Shown: one piece after another, positions 37,326-46,178 of the stretch
How the letters are laid out: the number at the start of each line of letters is the position of its first letter
Position numbering within the stretch: the first letter of the stretch is position 1
Origin: Paracoccaceae bacterium
GTDB taxonomy: Bacteria > Pseudomonadota > Alphaproteobacteria > Rhodobacterales > Rhodobacteraceae
Assembly (NCBI GenBank): GCA_016124615.1
Contig: WGNF01000008.1
Coordinates: 62,001-126,000, forward strand
DNA: 64,000 nucleotides
Direction: 5' to 3'
Notes under the pieces: generated by a model
The model's input: only the letters and a program-made list of their open reading frames with translations
Database searches by the model: none
What the model was told of the DNA's origin: nothing
Made by a program: the position numbers and the translations under genes

Positions 37326-39365
37326 ATGCCCTCGTCCGATCCCCTGCTGCAACCGTATCAATTGAAGCACCTGACCCTGAAAAACCGGATCATGACCACC
37401 AGCCATGAACCGGCCTACCCCGAGGCCGGGATGCCGAAGGATCGCTATCGCGCCTACCACGTCGAACGGGCGAAGGCGGGTGTGGCGATGACGATGACCG
37501 CGGGCTCGGCGGCGGTGTCGCGCGACAGCCCGCCCGTTTTCAACAACGTGTTGGCCTACAAGGACGAGGTTGTGGGCTGGATGAAGAAGCTCACCGACGA
37601 ATGCCACGACCACGGCTGCGCGGTGATGATCCAGCTCACCCACCTTGGCCGCCGCACGCATTGGAACAAGGGCGACTGGCTGCCCGCGCTGACCACCTCG
37701 CATCAACGCGAACCCGCCCACCGCGCCTTTCCGAAGAAGATGGAAGACTGGGACATCGCCCGCATCATCACCGATTACGCCGATGCGGCGGAACGGATGA
37801 AAGACGCCGGTCTGGATGGGATCGAGCTGGAATGCTACGGTCACCTGCTCGATCAGTTCATGTCGCCGCTGACCAACGAGCTTGACGCGCCCTATGGCGG
37901 CAGCCTCGAAAACCGCGCGCGGTTCGCACTGGAGGTTCTGGCCGCAATCCGTTCCCGCGTCGGGGAAAATTTTCTCGTCGGGATGCGCTACACCGCCGAC
38001 GAGACCGCGCCGGGCGGTATCACCGAGGCGGAGGGCATCGCCATCGGCCATATGTTCAAGGCCTCGGGCAACGTCGATTTCCTCAATGTCATTCGCGGCC
38101 AGATCCACACCGACCCGGCGATGACCGACGTGATTCCGGTGCAGGGCATGGCATCTGCCCCCCACCTCGATTTCGCCGGCCGCATAAAGGCCGAGGTCGG
38201 GCTGCCCACCTTCCACGCCAGCCGCATCCCCGATGTGGCGACCGCCCGCCATGCCGTCGCCTCGGGCAAGCTCGACATGGTCGGCATGACCCGCGCCCAT
38301 ATGGCCGACCCGCATGTGGTCCGAAAGATCATCGAGGGGCGCGAAGAGGATATCCGCCCCTGCGTCGGCGCCACCTACTGCCTTGACCGGATCTATCAGG
38401 GCGGCGAGGCGCTCTGCATGCACAACGCTGCTACCGGGCGGGAACTGACGATGCCGCATGACATCGCCCCCGCCCCGGTGGCGAAAAAGGTGGTGGTGAT
38501 CGGCACCGGCCCGGCCGGGCTGGAGGCCGCCCGCGTCGCCGCCGAACGCGGCCACCGCGTGACGGTATTCGAGGCCGCCAGCCAGCCCGGCGGGCAGGTC
38601 CGCCTGACCGCCCGCACGCCGCGCCGACGCGAGATGATCGGCCTTGTCGACTGGCGCATGGCGCAATGCGCCGCGCGCGGGGTGGAATTCCGCTTCGACA
38701 CCTGGGCCGAGGCCGCCGACGTGTTGGCCGAAGCCCCGGACGTGGTGATCATCGCCACCGGCGGCATTCCCCACACCGAGGTGCTGGAGCAGGGCAACGA
38801 TCTGGTCGTCTCCAGTTGGGACATTCTGTCGGGCGACGTGAAGCCCGGCCAGAACGTGCTGATCTACGACGACGCGGGCGACCATGCCGCCCTGCAAGCC
38901 GCCGAGGTCGTCGCCGCCACCGGCGCGCATGTCGAGATCATGACACCCGACCGCAGCTTTGCCCCCGACGTGATGGCGATGAACCTGGTGCCCTACATGC
39001 GCTCGCTTCAGGGCCGCGATGTCGCCTTCACCGTCACTTACCGCCTGTCGGCGGTCGAACGCGCGGGCAACGGGCTGATGGCGGTGATCGGGTCCGACTA
39101 CAAGCCGTTGGCCGAACGGCGCGCCTTCGATCAGATCGTGGTGAACCACGGCACCCTGCCGCTGGACGATCTTTACTTCGAGCTGAAGCCGCTGGCCACC
39201 AACCGGGGCGAGGTCGACCATGCCGCCCTGATCGAGGGCCGGGCGCAAACCATCGCGACCAACCCCGACGGTAGGTTCCAGCTGTTCCGCATTGGCGATG
39301 CCGTGTCGGCCCGCAACACCCACGCCGCGATTTATGACGCGCTGCGGCTGATGAAGGATATCTGA
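37326..39365 (+). CDS. FMN/Fe-S/FAD oxidoreductase of the 2,4-dienoyl-CoA reductase / trimethylamine dehydrogenase type
   Basis: A 679-residue flavoenzyme: an old-yellow-enzyme TIM barrel (~1-335), a cluster region, then an FAD/NAD(P) half starting VVVIGTGPAGLEAARVA (~389). The cluster motif reads C346-x5-C352-x11-C364. The position of the usual second Cys is Ala349, so only three of four ligands are seen. Relatives reduce dienoyl-CoA or demethylate N-methylated amines (trimethylamine, dimethylglycine or N-methylproline type), and the N-terminal TSHEPAYPEAGMPKDRYRAY resembles the demethylase side. Substrate uncertain. It is divergent from the acyl-CoA synthetase. Confidence 0.85.
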   Translation: MPSSDPLLQPYQLKHLTLKNRIMTTSHEPAYPEAGMPKDRYRAYHVERAKAGVAMTMTAGSAAVSRDSPPVFNNVLAYKDEVVGWMKKLTDECHDHGCAVMIQLTHLGRRTHWNKGDWLPALTTSHQREPAHRAFPKKMEDWDIARIITDYADAAERMKDAGLDGIELECYGHLLDQFMSPLTNELDAPYGGSLENRARFALEVLAAIRSRVGENFLVGMRYTADETAPGGITEAEGIAIGHMFKASGNVDFLNVIRGQIHTDPAMTDVIPVQGMASAPHLDFAGRIKAEVGLPTFHASRIPDVATARHAVASGKLDMVGMTRAHMADPHVVRKIIEGREEDIRPCVGATYCLDRIYQGGEALCMHNAATGRELTMPHDIAPAPVAKKVVVIGTGPAGLEAARVAAERGHRVTVFEAASQPGGQVRLTARTPRRREMIGLVDWRMAQCAARGVEFRFDTWAEAADVLAEAPDVVIIATGGIPHTEVLEQGNDLVVSSWDILSGDVKPGQNVLIYDDAGDHAALQAAEVVAATGAHVEIMTPDRSFAPDVMAMNLVPYMRSLQGRDVAFTVTYRLSAVERAGNGLMAVIGSDYKPLAERRAFDQIVVNHGTLPLDDLYFELKPLATNRGEVDHAALIEGRAQTIATNPDGRFQLFRIGDAVSARNTHAAIYDALRLMKDI

Positions 39366-39448
39366 GCCGATCGGCGAGGTTCCGCGCATCTTCGGCCTGT
39401 CGCCGCCCTGATCCCGCCACCTGCCCGCAAAGAGGTTGCGGCCCCCTG

Positions 39449-39507
39449 CCCGCGGTCGCTATGCACGATGCAGTGGTCCGCGCGGCGGGATAACGCGCGA
39501 CCGCGGG
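39449..39507 (+). repeat. long-spaced inverted repeat ahead of the M23 gene
   Basis: CCCGCGGTCGC (39449-39459) and GCGACCGCGGG (39497-39507) are perfect 11-bp inverted arms with a 37-base spacer. In RNA the arms could fold and end ~24 bases before the GTG at 39531. This could be chance in GC-rich DNA, or a leader structure or operator. Confidence 0.35.
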
Positions 39508-39530
39508 GGGATGACAACAGGATCACTCGG

Positions 39531-40871
39531 GTGACCGGACGGCTTACGCATCGACTGAACGCGGCCCTTGAGCGCGTGCTGCCAGAGCAGCGCATCTTCC
39601 TGCGCTCGGACTACGAAACCCGGTTCGTGCGGGTGCGGCCGGTCACACAGGCGCTGATGCTGGCCATTTCGGCGCTGGTGATCGGCTGGACGCTGGTCGC
39701 GACCTCCATCCTTTTCGTGCAGTCGATGGCCTCGGGCGACGCGCGCCAGCAGGCGATGCTGGAACAGTCGAACTACGAACAGCGCCTGAACGGCCTTGCC
39801 GATGCCCGCGACGCCCGCGCCGCCGAGGCGGCCAGCGCCCAGACCCGCTTCAACACCGCGCTGGATCAGGTGTCGCTGATGCAGTCGGCGCTGCTCGCGT
39901 CCGAGGATCACCGCACCGAGCTGGAAACCGGCATCGACGTCATCCAGAAGACGCTGCGCCGGGTGATCAAGGAACGTGACGCCGCCCGCGCCGAGGCCGA
40001 CAGCCTGCGCCTGACGATGGCCAAGCAAAGCGGCGCCGACCACACCGACGCGGGCCACATGAAGGACATGAGCGCCACCGTCGACATCCTTGCCAGCCAG
40101 CTTGGCGATACCGCCGCCGCCCGCGACAGCGCCGAAGCGCAGGCCGCCGTCGCCGATGCCGCCGCCAGCAAGGCGGAACTGGACACCAAGCTGATCGAGC
40201 AACGCAACGCGCTGATCTTCTCCAAGCTCGAAGCGGCGGTGAAGGTGTCGATGGCGCCGCTCGACAAGGTCTTCCGCTCGGTCGGGCTGGACCCGCAGAA
40301 GGTGCTGGCCGAAATCCGCAGCGGCTACACCGGCGAAGGCGGGCCGCTGACGCCGATCCCGCCACCGCTGCACGATCAGCAGGGCGCGCTTGACGCGACC
40401 CGCGCGAATGGCATCCTCGACGGGCTGAGCACGGTGAACTTCTATCGGCTGGCCGAGCAGAAGGTCCCGCTGGGCCTGCCGTTGAAAACCAAGTTTGTCT
40501 ACACCTCCGGCTTCGGCGGACGCCTTGATCCCTTTACCGGCGCCCGCAGTTTCCACCCCGGTCAGGACATGGGCGGCGCCTATGGCTCACCGGTTTACGC
40601 CACCGCCGACGGCATCGTCGTGACGGCGGGCTGGGTCAATGGCTACGGCCGCGAGGTGATGATCCAGCACGCCTTCGGCATCCAATCGCTCTATGGTCAC
40701 CTTTCCCAAATCCGCGTGCAGACCGGCCAAAGGGTCTCGCGCGGCGACCGGATCGGTGATATGGGCAGCACAGGACGATCGACCGGGACCCATCTTCACT
40801 ACGAGATCCGGGTCGGAGGCAAAGCCGTCAATCCCATGACTTATATCAAGGCAGCGACCAATGTTTTCTAA
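39531..40871 (+). CDS. M23-family membrane-anchored metallopeptidase
   Basis: A ~446-residue protein: a short basic cytoplasmic start, one transmembrane helix (ALMLAISALVIGWTLVATSI), a long Ala/Asp-rich coiled coil (~65-230) and a C-terminal LytM domain with intact zinc motifs (FHPGQDMGG, GTHLHYE). It should cleave peptidoglycan cross-links. GTG 39531 (preceded by CAGGA) is chosen; an upstream ATG at 39468 is possible. Its end overlaps the bactofilin gene by 11 bp, a recurrent pairing in which bactofilin places the peptidase. Confidence 0.87.
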   Translation: MTGRLTHRLNAALERVLPEQRIFLRSDYETRFVRVRPVTQALMLAISALVIGWTLVATSILFVQSMASGDARQQAMLEQSNYEQRLNGLADARDARAAEAASAQTRFNTALDQVSLMQSALLASEDHRTELETGIDVIQKTLRRVIKERDAARAEADSLRLTMAKQSGADHTDAGHMKDMSATVDILASQLGDTAAARDSAEAQAAVADAAASKAELDTKLIEQRNALIFSKLEAAVKVSMAPLDKVFRSVGLDPQKVLAEIRSGYTGEGGPLTPIPPPLHDQQGALDATRANGILDGLSTVNFYRLAEQKVPLGLPLKTKFVYTSGFGGRLDPFTGARSFHPGQDMGGAYGSPVYATADGIVVTAGWVNGYGREVMIQHAFGIQSLYGHLSQIRVQTGQRVSRGDRIGDMGSTGRSTGTHLHYEIRVGGKAVNPMTYIKAATNVF

Positions 40872-41361
40872 GAGCAGGATCAACGAACCGGGGCCGAAGC
40901 AGGCAGGCGAGGCTGAAAAGCCCAAGACCGACGTGCCCGCGACGAAGCCCACGATGGACTACGCGGCCCCCGCAACGTCCAAGCCGAAACCGGCGCCCTC
41001 GGTGCTGTCCTCGGACCTGACTGTGGTCGGCAACGTCAAGACCACCGGCGACATCCAGATCGAGGGCGTCGTCGAAGGCGACATCCGCGCGCATCTGCTG
41101 ACCGTTGGCGAAGGCGCCACCATCCGCGGCGAAATCGTCGCCGATGACATCGTGGTGAACGGCCGCGTCGTCGGCCGCGTGCGCGGGCTGAAGGTTCGCC
41201 TGACCTCGACCGCGCGGGTCGAAGGCGACATCATCCACAAGACCATCGCGATCGAAAGCGGCGCGCATTTCGAAGGCTCCGTGCAGCGGCAAGACGATCC
41301 GCTGGCGGGCGCCCCGAAAGCCATCGCGGCGCCGGTGGCGGCCACCACCCCGAAGGCCTGA
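40861..41361 (+). CDS. bactofilin (polymer-forming cytoskeletal protein)
   Basis: A 166-residue protein with a bactofilin beta-helix core at ~40-140 (VVGNVKTTGDIQIEGVVEGD, GATIRGEIVADDIVVNGRV), flanked by Lys/Pro-rich disordered tails. Bactofilins form membrane-associated filaments that position cell-wall enzymes. The ATG lies inside the end of the M23 peptidase gene. A strong terminator follows, so the two form a closed operon. Confidence 0.94.
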   Translation: MFSKSRINEPGPKQAGEAEKPKTDVPATKPTMDYAAPATSKPKPAPSVLSSDLTVVGNVKTTGDIQIEGVVEGDIRAHLLTVGEGATIRGEIVADDIVVNGRVVGRVRGLKVRLTSTARVEGDIIHKTIAIESGAHFEGSVQRQDDPLAGAPKAIAAPVAATTPKA

Positions 41362-41380
41362 GCCGGACGGTACTGACAAG

Positions 41381-41411
41381 ACGGGCACCGTCCTTCGGGG
41401 GCGGTGCCCGT
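41381..41411 (+). terminator. intrinsic terminator with TTCG loop after bactofilin
   Basis: ACGGGCACCG pairs perfectly with CGGTGCCCGT. The inner TCC-TTCG-GGG extends the stem with a stable UUCG tetraloop, and TT follows. It ends the M23-bactofilin operon and may act on the convergent DUF2189 gene. Confidence 0.85.
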
Positions 41412-41429
41412 TTCCAATTGGGGCCCGCG

Positions 41430-42218
41430 TCAGCCGCGCGGGGCCAGCGTTGCGCGGTAGATGTGCCAGCTGGCATGGCCCAGCACCGGCAGCACGATGA
41501 ACAACCCCAGAAACGCGGGCAGCATCGCCACGAACAGCAGCACGGCGATGGTGGCGCCCCACAGCAGCATGGGCCCCGGATTCTGGATCACCGCCGAAAC
41601 CGAGGTGATCATCGCAGTGACGAAGTCGATCTCTTTGTCCAGAAGCAGCGGCAGGCCGACGACGGTGATCGCGAACAGCACGCCCGCGAACCCGGCCCCC
41701 ACCACCGAGCCGACCGCCAGCATGGTGATCCCGTCCGAACTGAACAGCACCGCCAGCGGATCGGTGGACACGTTCACCATCGCCGACAGCCCAAGGAACA
41801 GCGCAAAGATCGTATGCGCCACGAACAGCCAGACCAGAAACAGGAACAGCACCACCACCGCCATCGCCGGGATCTGCCGGTCTTTCTGGTGCAGCACCAC
41901 GCCCAGCACGGCGCCCCAGTCCAGCGGCTCGCCCGCCTCCAGTCGACGGCTGACCTCATAAAGCCCGACGGCAGCAAAGGGGCCAAGGATCGGGAACCCC
42001 ACCGCGAAGGGCAAAAGCCACCATTCGCGCCCGGCGGCGACCAGGATCGAATCCAGCACCAGCCCGCCCGCAACATAGACCGCACTGAAGAACAGCCCGA
42101 ACAGCGGCGCGCGCACGTAGTCGCGCAAGCCCTGGGCCAGCGCGTCGGTCACCGTATGCACGGCGATCATCCGCACCTCGGGCACCGGCGACGCCGCCGT
42201 CATGATATAGTCGTCCAT
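41430..42218 (-). CDS. DUF2189 integral membrane protein
   Basis: A 262-residue protein of the DUF2189 family with about six hydrophobic segments. The family has the conserved region GFPILGPFAAVGLYEVSRRLE after the first pair of helices. Function is unknown; such proteins are widespread in alphaproteobacteria. It follows prfB on the same strand after 86 bp. Confidence 0.85.
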   Translation of the reverse strand: MDDYIMTAASPVPEVRMIAVHTVTDALAQGLRDYVRAPLFGLFFSAVYVAGGLVLDSILVAAGREWWLLPFAVGFPILGPFAAVGLYEVSRRLEAGEPLDWGAVLGVVLHQKDRQIPAMAVVVLFLFLVWLFVAHTIFALFLGLSAMVNVSTDPLAVLFSSDGITMLAVGSVVGAGFAGVLFAITVVGLPLLLDKEIDFVTAMITSVSAVIQNPGPMLLWGATIAVLLFVAMLPAFLGLFIVLPVLGHASWHIYRATLAPRG

Positions 42219-42304
42219 CTCTCCCCCCGTTTTGCCTCAGGCTACGGGAGGGGGCGATTCCCGGCAACGGGGACGTCAGGCCGTCGGCGCGGGGCTGTGG
42301 CCCC

Positions 42305-43432
42305 TCAGGCTTCCGTCTGCGCGTCGGCGCGGCTTTTGCCCGCCACATCCATCGCCAGCGTCGCTGCCATGAAGCGGTCGAGGTCGCCATCCAGCACGCC
42401 CTGCGTATCCGAGGTTTCCACCCCGGTGCGCAGATCCTTCACCATCTGGTAGGGCTGCAGCACGTAGGACCGGATCTGGTTGCCCCAGCCCGCGTCGCCC
42501 TTGGCCTCGTGCGCCTCGTTGATGGCGGCGTTCCGCTTGTCCAGTTCCATCTGGTAAAGCCGCGATTTCAGCGCCTTCATGGCGATGTCGCGGTTCTGGT
42601 GCTGCGACTTTTCCGAACTCGTCACCACGATGCCGGAAGGGAAGTGGGTGATCCGCACCGCCGAGTCGGTCTTGTTGACGTGCTGGCCACCGGCGCCGGA
42701 AGATCGGTAGGTGTCGATCCGGATATCCTTGTCCTGCACGTCGATCTCGATCGCGTCGTCGACCACCGGATAGACCCAGACCGAGGAAAACGAGGTGTGC
42801 CGCCGCGCCGCCGAGTCGTAGGGCGAGATGCGGACCAGGCGATGCACGCCGGATTCCGATTTCAGCCAGCCATAGGCGTTGTGGCCGCTGATCTTGTAGC
42901 TGACCGACTTGATGCCCGCCTCTTCGCCGGGGCTTTCCGACTGCAGTTCCACCGTGTAGCCGTGCTTTTCCGCCCAGCGCACATACATGCGCGCCAGCAT
43001 GCTGGCCCAGTCGCAGGACTCGGTGCCGCCCGCGCCCGCGTTCACCTCAAGGAAGGTGTCGTTGGCATCGGCCTCGCCATCCAGCAGCGCCTCAAGCTCT
43101 TTCTGCGCAGCGCGTTCCTTCAGCGCCCTCAGCGCCGCCTCGGCCTCGGTGACGACCTCGTCATCGTCCTCGGCCTCGCCCAGTTCGATCAGGCCAAGGT
43201 TGTCCTCAAGGTCGGTCTTGATGCCCTTGTAGGTGTTGATCGCGTCCATCAGTTGCTGGCGCTCGCGCATCAGCTTTTGCGCCTTGGCCGGGTCGGACCA
43301 TAGATCGCCATCCTCGATCAGGGCGTTGAACTCTTCCAGCCGGTGCGGCGCGGTTTCCCAGTCCATGCGCTGGGCCAGAAGCGCCAGCGATTTCTCGATG
43401 GCTTCGACGATGTTCTGCATCTCGGCGCGCAT
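42305..43432 (-). CDS. prfB: peptide chain release factor 2
   Basis: A 375-residue class I release factor with the GGQ motif ([12 protein letters not shown]), which triggers peptidyl-tRNA hydrolysis, and the stop-codon reading loop [16 protein letters not shown]. The tripeptide is SPY where E. coli RF2 has SPF. RF2 reads UGA and UAA. The frame is continuous from the ATG at 43432; no programmed frameshift is seen. It lies 66 bp downstream of the PBP1A gene. Confidence 0.95.
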   Translation of the reverse strand: MRAEMQNIVEAIEKSLALLAQRMDWETAPHRLEEFNALIEDGDLWSDPAKAQKLMRERQQLMDAINTYKGIKTDLEDNLGLIELGEAEDDDEVVTEAEAALRALKERAAQKELEALLDGEADANDTFLEVNAGAGGTESCDWASMLARMYVRWAEKHGYTVELQSESPGEEAGIKSVSYKISGHNAYGWLKSESGVHRLVRISPYDSAARRHTSFSSVWVYPVVDDAIEIDVQDKDIRIDTYRSSGAGGQHVNKTDSAVRITHFPSGIVVTSSEKSQHQNRDIAMKALKSRLYQMELDKRNAAINEAHEAKGDAGWGNQIRSYVLQPYQMVKDLRTGVETSDTQGVLDGDLDRFMAATLAMDVAGKSRADAQTEA

Positions 43433-43498
43433 GGGGTCAGGTCTCCGGACGGCGGTGTCAGCGGCGGTTGATAGCGGCAAGGAAGGGGGTGGGCAAGC

Positions 43499-46063
43499 TC
43501 AGTAGAGCCCGCCCGAGCTGACGGTGCCGAAATTCGCCTTGCCGGGGATGACTTTCGTCTCGCCGGTCGAGGTGGTCACGGTCACGTCGCCGTTGCTGGC
43601 GGTCGGGTCGGTCTCGCCCGGTGCGAACAGCGGCAGGTTGGCGCCCATGCCGAAGCCGCCGTCGACCATGCCGGCCATGCCGAACACCGGTTCCTCGCCG
43701 TTGCGGAAGTATTCCGGCTGCACGTTCGCCCCGCTCGACCCGTCCGGCAGCGGCTCGCCGGTCCAGCGGTCGATGTTGATGAAGTGGCCCCCCGGCGGCA
43801 CCTTGAACGGGCCACCACCGTATTTCTTGATCGCCTGTTCCATGAAGTGCTGGAACACCGGGCCGCACATGCTGGCACCAAAGGCGCTGCGGCCCAGCGT
43901 TTCGGGGTTGTCGTAGCCCATGTAGCAGCCCGCGACGAGGTTCGAGGTGAAGCCGGTGAACCACACGTCTTTCGCGTCGTTGGTGGTGCCGGTCTTGCCC
44001 GCCACCGGCACCGGCAGGTGCACCACACCCGCTGCCGTACCGCGCTGCACCACGCCCTGCATCATCGAGATCAGCTGGTAATCGGTGATCGGGTCGATCA
44101 CGCGTTCCCGGTTCGACACGATCTGCGGTGCCTGCCCCTTGGGAATATAGGCGACGTCGCAGTTTTCGCAGGTGCGGGTATCGTGCCGGTAGATCGTCTT
44201 GCCAAAGCGGTCCTGCACCCGGTCGACCAGCGTCGGTTCCACCCGCTCGCCGCCGTTGGCGATCATCGCATAGGCGCCGACCAGCTTGTAAAGCGTGGTT
44301 TCCTGACTGCCGAGCGAGTTGGCAAGGAACGGGTTCATCGGGTCGTACACACCGAACCGTTCGGCATATTTCGCCACCGTATCCATGCCGATCGCCTGCG
44401 CGATGCGGATGGTCATCAGGTTGCGCGACTGTTCCAGCCCGATCCGCATCGGCACCGGGCCGTAGTACTTGTCTTCCGAGTTCTTCGGCGTCCAGAGCCC
44501 CTGCGGCGTGTTCACCTCGATCGGCGCGTCGATGACGATGGTGGCGGGGGTGAAGCCGCTATCCAGCGCCGCGGCATAGACGAAGGGCTTGAAGCCGGAC
44601 CCCGGCTGCCGCGTCGCCTGCGTCGCGCGGTTGAACACGCTTGCCTGATAGCTGAAGCCGCCCTGCATCGCGATGACGCGGCCGGTGTTCACGTCCATCG
44701 CCATGAAGGCGCCTTCGATCTTGGGGATCTGGCGCAGCGACCAGCGGACGGCCTTGGTCTTGGGGTCGGTGATCTGCTTGACCAGCACCACATCGCCCAC
44801 CGACAGCAGATCGGACGGGGTCTTGGCCTTGGGGCCCAGCTTGCCGTCATCTTGCAGCTTGCGCGCCCAAGTCACGTCGGCGGGCAGGATGAAATCGCCA
44901 TCGGCCGAGGGCGGCACACCTTCGATGCCGATCCGGGCCTTGTTGTCGGCCAGATCCAGCACCACCGCCGGCGACCAGCCGTCGATGTCGCGCGGCACGT
45001 TGACGTCGGCCAGCGCCTGCGCCCATTCCAGCGGGGTTTTCAGCTTCGCCAGCGGGATGGTCTTGCCGGTGCCGCGCCAGACGCCCTGCGCCCGGTCATA
45101 GGCTTCCAGACTGTCGCGCAGCGCCTGGGTGGCGATGGTCTGCATTTCCGGGTCCATCGTGGCGCGGATCGTCAGGCCACCGCCAAAGAACTCCTGCTCG
45201 CCGAAGGTCGAGGACAGCTGGCGCCGGATCTCGTCGGTGAAGTAGCTGCGCGGCGGCAGGCTGTCGCGGAAGGCGGGGATGTCGCCCGACTGCACCGTCT
45301 TCAGCGGCTGCGCCATCGCGGTATCGTAGGCCGCCTTGTCGATGTAGCCGTTCTGGAACATCTGCCCCAGCACATAGTTGCGCCGGTCAACCGCCGCCCG
45401 CATGTTGCGCGCCGGGTTCAGGTCGGATGGCTTCTTCGGCAGCGCGGCCAGATAGGCGGCCTCGCCCGGCGTCAGCTGGCTCAGCGTCTTGTTGAAATAG
45501 GTCTGCGCCGCCGCCGTGACGCCGTAGGAATTGGCGCCAAGAAAGATTTCGTTCAGGTAAAGCTCCAGCACCCGGTCCTTGGAATAGGCCTGGCTGATCC
45601 GGTAGGCGAGGATCAGTTCCTTGATCTTGCGTTCGCCGGTGCGGCTGCCGTCCAGCAGGAAGTTCTTGGCCACCTGCTGCGTGATGGTCGAGGCGCCGCG
45701 GATGTCATGCCCGCCAGAGGCGACGGCGGTGACGATCGCCGCTGCGATGCCGCGCGGATCGAAGCCCTGATGTTCGTAGAAGTTCTTGTCTTCGGCCGAA
45801 ATGAAGGCCTCTTTCACCAGCTTCGGAATCTCGTCGATCGGGGTGAACAGGCGCCGTTCGGTGGCGAATTCGTCGATGATCTGGCCTTCGCCGGAATAGA
45901 TGCGGCTGATCGTCGGCGGCGTATACTGCGCCAGCAGGTCATAGCTGGGCAGGTCGCGGGAATACATCCAGAACAGCGCGCCAACGGTCAACGCCCCGAA
46001 GAACATGGCCATCGTCAGCCCGGCGAAGAGGGCCCCAAAAAAAGACATCACAAGGCGGATCAC
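43499..46063 (-). CDS. mrcA: penicillin-binding protein 1A (bifunctional transglycosylase/transpeptidase)
   Basis: An 854-residue class A PBP. A membrane anchor (VMSFFGALFAGLTMAMFFGAL) is followed by the glycosyltransferase (SAEDKNFYEHQGFDPRG, STITQQVAKN). An OB-like insert follows, then the transpeptidase with GSGFKPF (catalytic Ser), SRN and GKTGTTND. It polymerises and cross-links peptidoglycan. GTG 46063 is preferred because AAAGGGGG precedes it and a good promoter ends ~20 bases upstream; longer starts would begin before that promoter's transcript. Confidence 0.94.
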   Translation of the reverse strand: MIRLVMSFFGALFAGLTMAMFFGALTVGALFWMYSRDLPSYDLLAQYTPPTISRIYSGEGQIIDEFATERRLFTPIDEIPKLVKEAFISAEDKNFYEHQGFDPRGIAAAIVTAVASGGHDIRGASTITQQVAKNFLLDGSRTGERKIKELILAYRISQAYSKDRVLELYLNEIFLGANSYGVTAAAQTYFNKTLSQLTPGEAAYLAALPKKPSDLNPARNMRAAVDRRNYVLGQMFQNGYIDKAAYDTAMAQPLKTVQSGDIPAFRDSLPPRSYFTDEIRRQLSSTFGEQEFFGGGLTIRATMDPEMQTIATQALRDSLEAYDRAQGVWRGTGKTIPLAKLKTPLEWAQALADVNVPRDIDGWSPAVVLDLADNKARIGIEGVPPSADGDFILPADVTWARKLQDDGKLGPKAKTPSDLLSVGDVVLVKQITDPKTKAVRWSLRQIPKIEGAFMAMDVNTGRVIAMQGGFSYQASVFNRATQATRQPGSGFKPFVYAAALDSGFTPATIVIDAPIEVNTPQGLWTPKNSEDKYYGPVPMRIGLEQSRNLMTIRIAQAIGMDTVAKYAERFGVYDPMNPFLANSLGSQETTLYKLVGAYAMIANGGERVEPTLVDRVQDRFGKTIYRHDTRTCENCDVAYIPKGQAPQIVSNRERVIDPITDYQLISMMQGVVQRGTAAGVVHLPVPVAGKTGTTNDAKDVWFTGFTSNLVAGCYMGYDNPETLGRSAFGASMCGPVFQHFMEQAIKKYGGGPFKVPPGGHFINIDRWTGEPLPDGSSGANVQPEYFRNGEEPVFGMAGMVDGGFGMGANLPLFAPGETDPTASNGDVTVTTSTGETKVIPGKANFGTVSSGGLY

Positions 46064-46088
46064 GAACCGGCCCCCTTTCGTTGGCCCC

Positions 46089-46117
46089 CATATACGCACT
46101 GACCCCGGCAGGGTCAA
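46089..46117 (-). promoter_or_regulatory. sigma-70-type promoter of the PBP1A gene
   Basis: Minus-strand TTGACC (46117-46112) and TATATG (46094-46089) are separated by exactly 17 bp. The expected start near 46082 gives a leader of about 20 bases to the GTG at 46063. Confidence 0.6.
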
Positions 46118-46178
46118 AACAACTCGGCCGGAGCGCGCGCCGAATCCCGCCGATCGCAGCGTCACAGCTGCGCGAGCG

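Noticed and set aside
42305..43432. Programmed frameshift in prfB
   Set aside because: The frame is continuous from ATG to stop, with no in-frame TGA near codon 26.
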